Positions 34,587 to 42,667 of a stretch of DNA of 64,000 nucleotides are shown here, piece after piece. Source of the DNA: an uncultured Vampirovibrio sp. (GTDB lineage Bacteria; Cyanobacteriota; Vampirovibrionia; Gastranaerophilales; Gastranaerophilaceae); the NCBI GenBank assembly GCA_910583875.1, contig CAJTXT010000001.1, positions 310,001-374,000 of the forward strand, read 5' to 3'. The stretch's first letter is position 1. Each line of letters opens with the position of its first letter. Below the pieces are notes generated by a model that did not search any database, was not told the origin of the DNA, and saw nothing but the letters and a program-made list of their open reading frames with translations. Made by a program: the position numbers and the translations under genes.

Positions 34587-34665
34587 ATAGATGCTGTGGG
34601 AAACGGACATTTTTCACAAAATCAAAGATTTTAGAAAAAGTAGTTAAACAAGTTCGGAATGACAG
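34587..34665. repeat. Dispersed repeat variant with internal insert
   Basis: Opens with GATAGATGCTGTGGG and ends with AAACAAGTTCGGAATGACAG like an ordinary unit. Between these lie about 50 extra bases (GACATTTTTCACAAAATC, AAAGATTTTAGAAAAAGTAG). The same variant recurs inverted at 53828-53909 with about 90% identity. The insert holds its own AAAATC-AAA-GATTTT hairpin. Confidence 0.75.
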
Positions 34666-34725
34666 GAAGATATATGATTTAACTTTAAAATTTTATATAA
34701 TTATCAAGCAATAACTATAACCGAC

Positions 34726-34763
34726 CTGTCACCCTGAATTTATTTCAGGGTCTTACCAGTTGG
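34726..34763. repeat. Dispersed palindromic repeat
   Basis: TGTCACCCTGAATTTA-TTTCAGGGTCTTACCAG. Slightly diverged centre (ATTTA rather than ACTTG). Confidence 0.78.
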
Positions 34764-34886
34764 ATATTATGTCATAATTTTTTATTGTATCTTTAATAAA
34801 ACTCTCTCAAATTACATACTGGATATTTTCCAGTCATAAATATAATTAATATCTCTTATAATCAATTGTCAAGGGAGATTTATTAT

Positions 34887-35156
34887 ATGAAAAGAAAGAA
34901 AGCTAGAAAATATAGAAAATTTAAAACATTAAAAAAAGTTGGAAAGTTTTTGACAGAACTACGAACAGAAAAAAATGTTTCATTTGAAGAAATGGAACTA
35001 AAAACTAATTTAACAAAACAAGAATTACAAAATCTTGAAAAAGCTAAAATAGATGATGCAATGGTAGAAAATTTCTTCTGTGCATATTCATTAAGATTAT
35101 ATATTTTAACTTTATGTTATGAAACAGATGAAACACAAAAAGAGAATTTCATTTAA
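34887..35156 (+). CDS. Mini XRE-family helix-turn-helix protein, paralogue of 1233-1448
   Basis: 89 residues from the ATG at 34887, which has AAGGGAG 9-15 bases upstream; a TTG at 34866 lies before that site and is not used. A basic N-terminus (KRKKARKYRK) leads into an XRE helix-turn-helix (GKFLTELRTEKNVSFEEMELK, TNLTKQEL) and a hydrophobic C-terminal helix. It shares layout and many positions with the protein at 1233-1448. It lies among dispersed repeats. A DNA-binding role is likely; the target is unknown. Confidence 0.6.
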   Translation: MKRKKARKYRKFKTLKKVGKFLTELRTEKNVSFEEMELKTNLTKQELQNLEKAKIDDAMVENFFCAYSLRLYILTLCYETDETQKENFI

Positions 35157-35191
35157 TTTTTTTATGTTTCAACATTAACCCACATACTAAT

Positions 35192-35224
35192 TGATAAGAT
35201 TCCGAAACAAGTTCGGAATGACAG
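35192..35224. repeat. Dispersed palindromic repeat
   Basis: TTGATAAGATTCCGAAAC-AAGTTCGGAATGACAGG, the CCGAA/TTCGG subtype as at 948. Confidence 0.8.
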
Positions 35225-35230
35225 GAAATA

Positions 35231-35260
35231 AAAAAGAGGGTTATATGTAACCCTCTTTTT
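35231..35260. terminator. Bidirectional terminator
   Basis: AAAAAGAGGGTTA-TATG-TAACCCTCTTTTT, a 13-bp stem immediately after the accC stop codon (minus strand) and downstream of the mini-XRE gene (plus strand). Confidence 0.88.
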
Positions 35261-35262
35261 TA

Positions 35263-36606
35263 CTATTTATTTTGCTTGTATGTATTCATAAAACCAGTAT
35301 CAAAATTACCGCTTATAAATACTTCGTCTTCAATCAATTCTTGATAGAATGGAAGCGTTGTTTTAACACCTGTAATAACATACTCTTTTAATGCGCGATA
35401 CATTCTTCTTCTTGCTTCTTCTCTTGTAGGTGCCCAGCACATTAATTTACTGATTAAAGAATCATAATATGGTGGAATTTTATATCCTGAATATACATGG
35501 GAATCTACTCTTACACCAAAACCACCCGGAGTAATATATCCGTTAATTTCACCAGGAGCCGGCAAGAAGTTTCTGTCAGGGTCTTCAGCATTAATACGGC
35601 ATTCAATAGCGTGACCGTATAATTTAATATCTTCTTGTTTGAATGATAAAGGATTGCCTGCTGCAATATTGATTTGTTCTCTAACAATATCAACATTAGA
35701 AATCATTTCAGAAATGCCATGCTCAACTTGAAGACGTGTGTTCATTTCCATAAAGTAGAAATTTTTATCTTTGTCTAATAAGAATTCGATTGTACCAACA
35801 CCTTCATAGTTAGCAGCTTTAGCAGCTCTAACAGCAGCGTCGCCAAGTTTCTTTCTGACTTCTTCACTAACTGCAGGAGATGGAGCTTCCTCAACTAATT
35901 TTTGGTGTCTTCTTTGGATAGAACAATCTCTTTCACCTAAATGAACAACATTGCCAAATTTATCTGCAATAACTTGAACTTCAATATGTCTTGGATTAAC
36001 TAAATATTTTTCCATATAAACATCAGGATTACCAAAGAATTTTTCAGCTTCTTGTCTGCATAAATTTATTGCCTGTTCAAGTTCTGTATCATTATTAGCA
36101 ACTCTCATACCTTTACCGCCGCCGCCAGCAGTGGCTTTAACAATTACGGGATAACCAAACTTTTTAGCGGAAGCTTTTGCTTCTTCTACATCGGTAATAA
36201 TACCTGTACCAGGAGTAATTGGAACATTTTTAGCTGTCATTGTTTTTCTTGCGGTAGCTTTATCACCCATTAATTGCATTGATTCCGGTGAAGGCCCGAT
36301 AAATTTAATATTGTGCTCTGCACAAATTTCAGCAAAATCTGCACGTTCAGACATAAAACCATATCCGGGGTGAATAGCATCCGCACCCGAAATTAATGCT
36401 GCTGATATAATTGCAGGAATATTCAAATAGCTTTTAGCACTTTCATTTGGTCCGATACAATATGCTTCCGTTGCTAAACTTACATGCAATGAATTTGCAT
36501 CAGCTTGAGAATAAACTGCAACTGTAGGAATACCGATTTCTCTGCAAGCTCTGATAATTCTAACTGCTACTTCGCCTCTATTTGCGATTAATACTTTTTT
36601 AAACAT
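35263..36606 (-). CDS. accC: Biotin carboxylase subunit of acetyl-CoA carboxylase
   Basis: 447 residues. The N-terminus FKKVLIANRGEVAVRIIRACRE is standard. The ATP-grasp glycine loop TAGGGGKGMR, the GERDCSIQRRHQK segment and the MNTRLQVEHGISEM catalytic region are intact. It carboxylates biotin on AccB, the first step of fatty acid synthesis. It lies 12 bp after accB and ends in a strong terminator. Confidence 0.97.
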   Translation of the reverse strand: MFKKVLIANRGEVAVRIIRACREIGIPTVAVYSQADANSLHVSLATEAYCIGPNESAKSYLNIPAIISAALISGADAIHPGYGFMSERADFAEICAEHNIKFIGPSPESMQLMGDKATARKTMTAKNVPITPGTGIITDVEEAKASAKKFGYPVIVKATAGGGGKGMRVANNDTELEQAINLCRQEAEKFFGNPDVYMEKYLVNPRHIEVQVIADKFGNVVHLGERDCSIQRRHQKLVEEAPSPAVSEEVRKKLGDAAVRAAKAANYEGVGTIEFLLDKDKNFYFMEMNTRLQVEHGISEMISNVDIVREQINIAAGNPLSFKQEDIKLYGHAIECRINAEDPDRNFLPAPGEINGYITPGGFGVRVDSHVYSGYKIPPYYDSLISKLMCWAPTREEARRRMYRALKEYVITGVKTTLPFYQELIEDEVFISGNFDTGFMNTYKQNK

Positions 36607-36618
36607 ATACCATTACCA

Positions 36619-37065
36619 CTATTGTTCTACATACATAATTACTTGACCGTATTCAACAGGCTTGCCGTCTTCAATACAGATTTCAGCAATTTTACCTGAA
36701 ATATCTGAAGTAATTTTATTCATTAATTTAATTGTTTCTATAATACAAACAACTTGTCCTTCTTTTATTTCATCACCAACTTGAACGAAAGGTTTTTCGG
36801 TTGGAGATGGTTTAGAATAAAATAGACCAATCATATTTGATACAATAGGAACAAGATTTTTCTTTTCTTCAACTTGTTCTTCAATTTCTTCTACTACTGT
36901 TTCTTGAATAGATTCTTCTGTTATTTTTTCTTTAATTACAGGTTTAAAACCGTTACTTTTTATATATAGCGATTTATCTGCATCTTCAAGAGTAACTTCA
37001 GTAAGCTCGTTGTTCTTCATTATATCGATTAATTTTTCAATATAGTTTGATTCAAATTCTTTCAT
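36619..37065 (-). CDS. accB: Biotin carboxyl carrier protein of acetyl-CoA carboxylase
   Basis: 148 residues. A Glu-rich linker separates an N-terminal helix region from the biotinyl domain, which begins near PIVSNMIGLFYSKPSP. The biotinylation lysine is in ETIKLMNK, an unusual form of the common EAMKLMN (Thr-Ile for Ala-Met), but the Lys and following Met are kept. It carries the biotin for AccC. GGGA ribosome binding site. First gene of accBC. Confidence 0.95.
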   Translation of the reverse strand: MKEFESNYIEKLIDIMKNNELTEVTLEDADKSLYIKSNGFKPVIKEKITEESIQETVVEEIEEQVEEKKNLVPIVSNMIGLFYSKPSPTEKPFVQVGDEIKEGQVVCIIETIKLMNKITSDISGKIAEICIEDGKPVEYGQVIMYVEQ

Positions 37066-37138
37066 ACAATCCCTTTTAAAAATAAGACTCTAATTATTTT
37101 AGCCTCTACATAGTGATGAGTCAAGAATTACATCAATT

Positions 37139-37264
37139 AGTTAATTCCTTTGCGAATAAAAGGGGTCGCGTTATTATCTTCTCGTCCTGTGATTTCGCGA
37201 TACCTAAAATCAATGGACTTCGAAGATAATAACGCGACCCCTTTTATTCGCAAAGGAATTAACT
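37139..37264. repeat. Giant hairpin element A with 27-bp core
   Basis: Two perfect 43-bp arms (37139-37181 and 37222-37264; left arm begins AGTTAATTCCTTTGCG) enclose a 40-base centre. Within it, GTCC/GGAC flank a 27-bp core at 37188-37214. Read on the minus strand, the core is ATTGATTTT, then AGGTATCGCG, then AAATCACA. The same core layout is found in the hairpins at 41421 and 46645, whose arms are unrelated. It lies between the divergent accB and the 85-residue gene, so it is not a simple convergent terminator. It fills most of the 272-bp gap 37066-37337. Confidence 0.85.
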
Positions 37265-37337
37265 CCACCGCTTATATGATGAAACAAGAAAAATTTTTGT
37301 TTATAATCACATTGTAATAGAAAACATAAGGCAAAAA

Positions 37338-37595
37338 ATGCTTCCAATAATAACTCAAGAACAATCGACATTATGTTTCGCTGAAATCTTTCAAGATGTT
37401 CATGGCTGGCGAAAAAAAATGATTCATTACATAAAAGATGAAAATCCTGAAATTAATTCAGCAATTATAGAAGCAGCTCAAAATACAGACTTAGACCCTA
37501 AAGCAGTTGCCCTAGGTGCTTATATGACCTACGTTCTTCTTGAAACAGCTATGAAAGAAGAAGCGGGGCAGCAAGTATTTACACTCGACGAGTAA
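37338..37595 (+). CDS. 85-residue protein of unknown function
   Basis: Acidic, helical small protein starting MLPIITQEQSTLCFAEIF. No hydrophobic segment, no recognised motif. AAGGC, a weak ribosome binding site, lies about 8 bases before the ATG. It is downstream of giant hairpin A and convergent with the 116-residue gene, 3 bp apart. Confidence 0.5.
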   Translation: MLPIITQEQSTLCFAEIFQDVHGWRKKMIHYIKDENPEINSAIIEAAQNTDLDPKAVALGAYMTYVLLETAMKEEAGQQVFTLDE

Positions 37596-37598
37596 TTT

Positions 37599-37949
37599 CT
37601 ATAAAAATTTAATTTTATAATTTTGAATTTGCTCTTGTTTAATCAATTTTTTTTGATTTTCAAGAGTATTTTTTACTGCAAAGGTCCAACCATGCAAAGG
37701 ATTAACAAACAAGAAAAAGGCAGCTTCACTTTCAATTAACCTTGCAGGGTTATCAATCAATAACTCACCTTTATCAGATAATTCAAAAACAGTAAAAGAA
37801 AGAGGAGATGAAATACTGCTATCAACATAAGCATCATATTTTACTTTACTTAATCTTGTTGTATCTTTTAATATTGACGCGCCTTTATAGGTTGTAAGCT
37901 GCTGATACAAATAAGTTATAATATCTTCCCTATTATTGTAATGACTCAT
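37599..37949 (-). CDS. 116-residue protein of unknown function
   Basis: Mixed alpha/beta protein starting MSHYNNREDIITYLYQQL, with SFTVFELSDKGELLIDNPARL and FVNPLHGWTFAVKN. It overlaps the end of the GGDEF/HD-GYP gene by 17 bp and is probably translated from the same mRNA. A partner role in cyclic-di-GMP signalling is possible from context only. Confidence 0.55.
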   Translation of the reverse strand: MSHYNNREDIITYLYQQLTTYKGASILKDTTRLSKVKYDAYVDSSISSPLSFTVFELSDKGELLIDNPARLIESEAAFFLFVNPLHGWTFAVKNTLENQKKLIKQEQIQNYKIKFL

Positions 37950-39867
37950 GTTCTACCACATAAATAAAATCTTCAACAAGTTTTTCATTCCATTGTTTTC
38001 CTGCTTCACTTTTAATAATATCTTTAATTTCTTCAATATTATAAGCTTTGCGATATGGTCTGTCTTGAGACATTGCATAAAAAGCATCTACAAGTAATAC
38101 AATTTGAGATGTAATAGGTATTTCAGCACCTATTTTATTTCCGGGGTAACCCTGTCCGTCCCAATATTCGTGGTGACTTTCTATAATCGGAATAATATCT
38201 TGAATATTGGTAATAGGTTCTAAAATCTCACGTGCAGCGATTACAGGATGCTTTTTAATTATATCTTTTTCTTCTTCTGTTAATGGTTCTTTTTTATTAA
38301 ATATTTGTTCAGGAGTCATTATATTACCAATGTCATAAAGAAGAACAGCTATTCTTAATTTGTCTATTTCCTCGCTTGGCAAATCTAATCTTTTTGCAAG
38401 CATAACAGCCAAAAGCAATTTAGATTTTGTTGTACCAGTTTTATACATTTGATTATATGTTTGCGAAAGAATATCACATATAGAAAAAAGAACTTCTTTG
38501 GCATTGCTATCTTCAATTTTAAGTTTTCGCAATTTTTGATTTATTATATTAGCAACACTCTCATCAATAGGAATACGTTTTTTTGCAAGAATATCCATAA
38601 AAATATCAACTGCAACTTGCTGCCAAGGTCTTTCATTTTGCAATTGAGCTAACTGAACTTGATTTCTGCCGTTCAATTTTGCTTTATACATCGCTTGGTC
38701 AGCAAGTTCCATTAATTCATCTATTCTGTCAGAATGTTCTAAAAAGGTTGCAACACCAATACTTGCTGTAACACCACCAATAGTATCTAAAACTTGGCTT
38801 TCAATAGACTTACGTATTCTTTCAGCGGCAATTAAAGCACCAGTAGAATCAACCCCGGGAAGTAATAAATCAAATTCTTCACCGCCAATTCTTGCAGGAA
38901 TATCAATAGAACGAGCTTCTCTTTTCAATACTCTTGAAATTGTAGTTATAGCCAAGTCCCCAAATTGGTGTCCATAGGTATCATTTATTTTTTTCAAGAA
39001 GTCTAAATCTAATGCTACTAATGAGAACGGTTGTTTCAATCGTAAAGAACGCTCTGCTTCTTTAACAATATTATCTTCAAAATAGCGCCTGTTAAATAAA
39101 CCTGTCAATGGGTCAGTAACAGCCTGTTTTCTAACTTCTTCAAACAAACCTGCAACTGTAATAGCCAATTCAATTTGATTTGCAAATAAAGCAAGGAAGT
39201 TTGTTTCTGTATCTGTAACCCCTTCTCTATCAGATGTAACAATCACGCAGCCAAAATTTTCCTGACCTTTATGTAATGGAACAATAGTGCAGGTTTTAGA
39301 ATTCATTTCTGGCATTACAGAGGCTAATTTTTCTTCAGGCATTATAGAAAAAAACATCTTTAAAATACCTTTTATATCAGGAGTTGAATATATCTGCCTT
39401 TCAATAATTGATTTTACAATTATAGAGTTATCAACATATGGAAGTTTATATTCTTCCATTGTTTGATTTGCCAATTCATAAACTTTTAATATACTTTTAT
39501 TTTCAGAACACGATTTAACAGTAAAATACGGTGTGTTATTTTCTTCATATTCTATTTTTAAAATTCCGGCAAAATTATAGTTCATATCTTCATGAAGTAT
39601 ACTAACAATCTTATCAAGCATACTTGATAAAGGCTGTGAAGAATTCATCATATCCCAAACACTATTTAAGGTAAGAATTGTTTGATTTGCCTGTTCTAAT
39701 TCTTTAGTTCGTGCAGCAATTTCTTCTTCAAGAGCAATATTTTTAGCATATACATCGGCAAAATCTCTACCGTGCATATATATAGACCCGTCTATTTTAT
39801 TAATCTGTCCTAATAAATCTTTAAATCCTGAAAATATGCTCACTTTTATACACCAAGATATATTCAA
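37933..39867 (-). CDS. GAF-GGDEF-HD-GYP signalling protein
   Basis: 644 residues. A coiled coil (about 35-65) is followed by a GAF-like sensory region (about 75-220). The GGDEF diguanylate cyclase domain has GGEEF at 328-332, an active-type motif. The C-terminal HD-GYP domain keeps HHEYWDGQGYPG and the HP at KKHPVIAARE, but the metal-binding HD doublet reads Tyr511-Asp512 (LLYDIGN instead of LLHDIGK). So it can probably make cyclic-di-GMP while its phosphodiesterase site is likely damaged. The start is uncertain: TTG at 39867 or GTG eight codons later, neither with a good ribosome binding site. Confidence 0.88.
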   Translation of the reverse strand: MNISWCIKVSIFSGFKDLLGQINKIDGSIYMHGRDFADVYAKNIALEEEIAARTKELEQANQTILTLNSVWDMMNSSQPLSSMLDKIVSILHEDMNYNFAGILKIEYEENNTPYFTVKSCSENKSILKVYELANQTMEEYKLPYVDNSIIVKSIIERQIYSTPDIKGILKMFFSIMPEEKLASVMPEMNSKTCTIVPLHKGQENFGCVIVTSDREGVTDTETNFLALFANQIELAITVAGLFEEVRKQAVTDPLTGLFNRRYFEDNIVKEAERSLRLKQPFSLVALDLDFLKKINDTYGHQFGDLAITTISRVLKREARSIDIPARIGGEEFDLLLPGVDSTGALIAAERIRKSIESQVLDTIGGVTASIGVATFLEHSDRIDELMELADQAMYKAKLNGRNQVQLAQLQNERPWQQVAVDIFMDILAKKRIPIDESVANIINQKLRKLKIEDSNAKEVLFSICDILSQTYNQMYKTGTTKSKLLLAVMLAKRLDLPSEEIDKLRIAVLLYDIGNIMTPEQIFNKKEPLTEEEKDIIKKHPVIAAREILEPITNIQDIIPIIESHHEYWDGQGYPGNKIGAEIPITSQIVLLVDAFYAMSQDRPYRKAYNIEEIKDIIKSEAGKQWNEKLVEDFIYVVEHESLQ

Positions 39868-39897
39868 TTGTATAAGTATTATATACCCAATTTTTTA

Positions 39898-40959
39898 TTA
39901 TTGTAATACTTTCTTTACAATATTTATTATTTTTTCTGAACTTATCCCTCTAGTACAATGATTTTTGTCAATTTTATTCCTGCAATGTTTCTTCATACAA
40001 GGTGAACAAGAGGTTGAAGTTGATAGAGAATAGTAATTGCAGCCATAAGGAGCGGTTCTATTTGCAGATGTTGCAAAAAATATAGTAATTATAGATTTAC
40101 AAGCTGCAGCCCAGGCAACATGTGCGCTTCCAGAATCCGGACTTATGACTAAATCTGCATTTTTACATAGATATACAATATCTGCTATTGTAGTTTTACC
40201 TGTTAAATCAATTATATTTCCACCATTAATACCGGAGAAAATCTGATTTGTAAGAATTCGTTCTTTTTCAGTTGCTGTAACAATGATATTACAAGATGTT
40301 TTAAATTCCTTTATTACATCAATCCAGCCTTGTACTGTCCAATGTTTATTAACCCATGTTGTAGCTGGTGATATTATTATTGTTTTTTTTGTTTTATCAA
40401 GTTTATTAACTACGCTGATTATTTCTTGAGAATATTCTTTTGAAAAATCAGGTATGATGAACTGTGGCTCAATATCTTCACACCCTAAATATTTAGCTAT
40501 TTCAAGATTTCTTTTTACAACATGATAATTTATATCAAATTGTTTTCTGCCTGTTTTTATAATTTCATTAGCAAAAAGCCATGAAAATTCTCTTCCGCCA
40601 TCAAGTGCAATTTTTCTTTTACCTTTTGAGAATTGCATTATCAAAGCACTTTTTAGTAACTGCTGTGTATCAATTACAATATCATATTTCTCTGTTCTAA
40701 TTTTTTTTATGATAGAAAAAAATGCTTTTAATGCTTCTATTTTTGGCAAAGTTTTCCATTTCTTTCTTTCTAAAACATAAACATTATTTAAAAGCGGATT
40801 ATTTACTATAAATTTCGCTGCTTTATCTTCAACAACCCAGTCTATTTGAATATTGGGATATTTTTTTCTTAAAGCATTTGCTAACGGCAATGTGTGTATG
40901 CTATCACCAAGCGCACTTAATCTAATAATTAATATCTTATTTATTTCATTATTTTTCAA
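39898..40959 (-). CDS. Family 9 glycosyltransferase, heptosyltransferase type
   Basis: About 353 residues. The N-terminus ILIIRLSALGDSIHTLPLANAL is the signature of lipopolysaccharide heptosyltransferases (WaaC/WaaF/WaaQ). The C-terminal half has the donor-binding stretch SPDSGSAHVAWAAACKSI, with a Cys-rich tail (TSCSPCMKKHC). It adds heptose to the LPS inner core, which fits the rfaE1-type kinase at 48071. I prefer a TTG at 40959 with AAAAGG upstream over the first TTG at 40989; no ATG is in frame. Confidence 0.85.
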   Translation of the reverse strand: MKNNEINKILIIRLSALGDSIHTLPLANALRKKYPNIQIDWVVEDKAAKFIVNNPLLNNVYVLERKKWKTLPKIEALKAFFSIIKKIRTEKYDIVIDTQQLLKSALIMQFSKGKRKIALDGGREFSWLFANEIIKTGRKQFDINYHVVKRNLEIAKYLGCEDIEPQFIIPDFSKEYSQEIISVVNKLDKTKKTIIISPATTWVNKHWTVQGWIDVIKEFKTSCNIIVTATEKERILTNQIFSGINGGNIIDLTGKTTIADIVYLCKNADLVISPDSGSAHVAWAAACKSIITIFFATSANRTAPYGCNYYSLSTSTSCSPCMKKHCRNKIDKNHCTRGISSEKIINIVKKVLQ

Positions 40960-41161
40960 TTTTTCAACCTTTTCTACTAAGTATAACAAAAATTACATAT
41001 ATTTAGCCGATTTTTAATCAAAAAAAATACAGTAAAAGTTTACATTTGAAACATTATTTTAAGCTTTTTAGAGGAATGAATTTAATAAAAAATTTATTAT
41101 TATAAATTAGTCGAAAGGAAATGTTAAATAATCCCAAGAATACAATTAGGACAGTTGAAAT

Positions 41162-41407
41162 ATGAATGCAAAACAAAAAGAAGAAATAAGAAACTCTATA
41201 CAGATCTGCAAAATGAGATTAAGAACCATTCAACCGCACTTAACCGATGATAAAACATCATTAAATGAAACTTTTAATAAACTATTAATAGAAAAAGCCA
41301 TTTTACGAGATAAATTAACAAGAAAGGAAACACCCTTCTTTTCTCGTTTAGCAAAAAAAGTAAGAACAGCTGGCAAAAAAGAACTTATTTGTGATTATTT
41401 TAAATAA
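41162..41407 (+). CDS. 81-residue basic helical protein of unknown function
   Basis: Starts MNAKQKEEIRNSIQIC; all-helical, basic, no membrane segment. AGGACAG lies about 7 bases before the ATG. It is followed 13 bp later by giant hairpin B and then by the convergent fliR. No family recognised. Confidence 0.45.
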   Translation: MNAKQKEEIRNSIQICKMRLRTIQPHLTDDKTSLNETFNKLLIEKAILRDKLTRKETPFFSRLAKKVRTAGKKELICDYFK

Positions 41408-41420
41408 ATTGTTCTTATTA

Positions 41421-41516
41421 TTTAAAAAGAGTAAAAAAAATTAGTATAGAGACCATTGTTTTTAGGAATCGCGAAAACACAGGTCTCTATACTAATTTTT
41501 TTTTACTCTTTTTAAA
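41421..41516. repeat. Giant hairpin element B with 27-bp core
   Basis: The left arm (41421-41454, starting TTTAAAAAGAGTAAAA and ending TAGAGACC) and right arm (41482-41516) are complementary over about 34 bp with a single extra base in an A/T run. The centre, 41455-41481, is exactly 27 bp: ATTGTTTTT, AGGAATCGCG, AAAACACA. It lies between convergent genes and overlaps the last bases of fliR. The T run in the right arm would also make it a terminator. Confidence 0.85.
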
Positions 41517-42294
41517 ATATGTTTGAAAATGATAAAAAGAAACTGGTTATAGTATCAAATAATTGAGGCAAAATAACTATTAAAATAGCAGAACCCATAC
41601 AAGGCTTAAATAAAAAGCTCATTTGAAATACGTTAACCTGAGGTGCTGTTTTTGAAATAATACCTAGAATAATATCCTGCCCTAATGTCGCTAATAAAAC
41701 AGGTGAAGCTATTTGTAAGCCTATATATAAAACATTTGATGTCACTCTAACCAAATACGGCATATTAACAATTTCATCTAAAGGCACCATTGTGGCATAA
41801 ATCGGAAAAATTTCAAAACTTCTGATAAAAGCGTTAAATGTCCAATATGCACCGCCTATTTCAAGAAAAATAATTAAACCTAACAAGCTAAAAATTCTAC
41901 CCATAATTGATATTTGAGAAGATGTAGTAGGGTCCATAATTGTTGCAGATGAAACACCTTGCTGCATATTAATCATATCACCGCCGCTTTCTACAGCTTT
42001 TAAAATACAATTAACAATAAAACCTATTAAAGCACCGCATAAAAAATTTATACCAATTGCGTAAATCATAGATGAACCATTTGCAGGAGCAGCTGGATGT
42101 AAAAAAGTAGTTAGCATTATTGTAAAAATTAATGTAAAACCAACTTTTGCTATCATTGGAATTTCAGTTCTTTGCAAAAAAGGCGCAGTTCTCATTAATC
42201 CTGCGACCCTTGCAAATATAGGAACCCCAGCAGTTAAGACATTATTAACTTCTGGAAAATATTTTGGAAATTCATTTATAATTACATCTAGCAT
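41512..42294 (-). CDS. fliR: Flagellar/type III export membrane protein FliR
   Basis: 260 residues, about six membrane segments. FARVAGLMRTAPFL near the N-terminus, then LQRTEIPMIAKVGFTLIF, then AVESGGDMINMQQGVSSATIMDP are characteristic of FliR/SctT. It is part of the export gate with FliP and FliQ. It follows the 122-residue secreted protein by 4 bp in a single operon read from 45359 downward. Confidence 0.92.
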   Translation of the reverse strand: MLDVIINEFPKYFPEVNNVLTAGVPIFARVAGLMRTAPFLQRTEIPMIAKVGFTLIFTIMLTTFLHPAAPANGSSMIYAIGINFLCGALIGFIVNCILKAVESGGDMINMQQGVSSATIMDPTTSSQISIMGRIFSLLGLIIFLEIGGAYWTFNAFIRSFEIFPIYATMVPLDEIVNMPYLVRVTSNVLYIGLQIASPVLLATLGQDIILGIISKTAPQVNVFQMSFLFKPCMGSAILIVILPQLFDTITSFFLSFSNIF

Positions 42295-42298
42295 CGGT

Positions 42299-42667
42299 TT
42301 ATTTTATTTCTATATCTGAAGGTATATCAATCAAAGTTAAATCATTTCTGGTATCTTGAAAATTTGGTCCGGAAATAAGTCTCAGCTGATAGGATTTTAA
42401 ATCGGTTGTAAGTATAACATCACATACCCCGCTTTGATTAGCTTCTATAAATAATTGATTTTTTTCATTTGATATTGAAGTTATAGGCATAACGTTTACA
42501 ATATTTTTATTAGATACTTGAATATTTTTTACTGAAACATCTAAATCCAAAACATACATATTATTTTCTTTAAGATTTAGAATATTAACTTCTCTATCAA
42601 GCAGCGCACAATATCCCATTTGAGGAATTATCATTAAAATAAATAAAGCAAGAATTAACTTCTTCAT
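42299..42667 (-). CDS. Secreted protein with secretin/pilus-type N-terminal domain
   Basis: 122 residues with a signal peptide (KKLILALFILMIIPQMGYC). The mature part, NMYVLDLDVSVKNIQVSNKNIVNVMPI followed by NQLFIEANQSGVCDVILTTD, matches the domain found at the N-terminus of type II/III secretin and CpaC-type pilus proteins. It stands alone here with no secretin channel. Its placement between fliQ and fliR is unusual for a flagellar operon. It overlaps fliQ by 4 bp. Confidence 0.65.
   Translation of the reverse strand: MKKLILALFILMIIPQMGYCALLDREVNILNLKENNMYVLDLDVSVKNIQVSNKNIVNVMPITSISNEKNQLFIEANQSGVCDVILTTDLKSYQLRLISGPNFQDTRNDLTLIDIPSDIEIK

Noticed and set aside
40959..40989. Upstream TTG start for the heptosyltransferase
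   Set aside because: The ribosome binding site lies after it; the second TTG gives normal spacing, though no ATG alternative exists.
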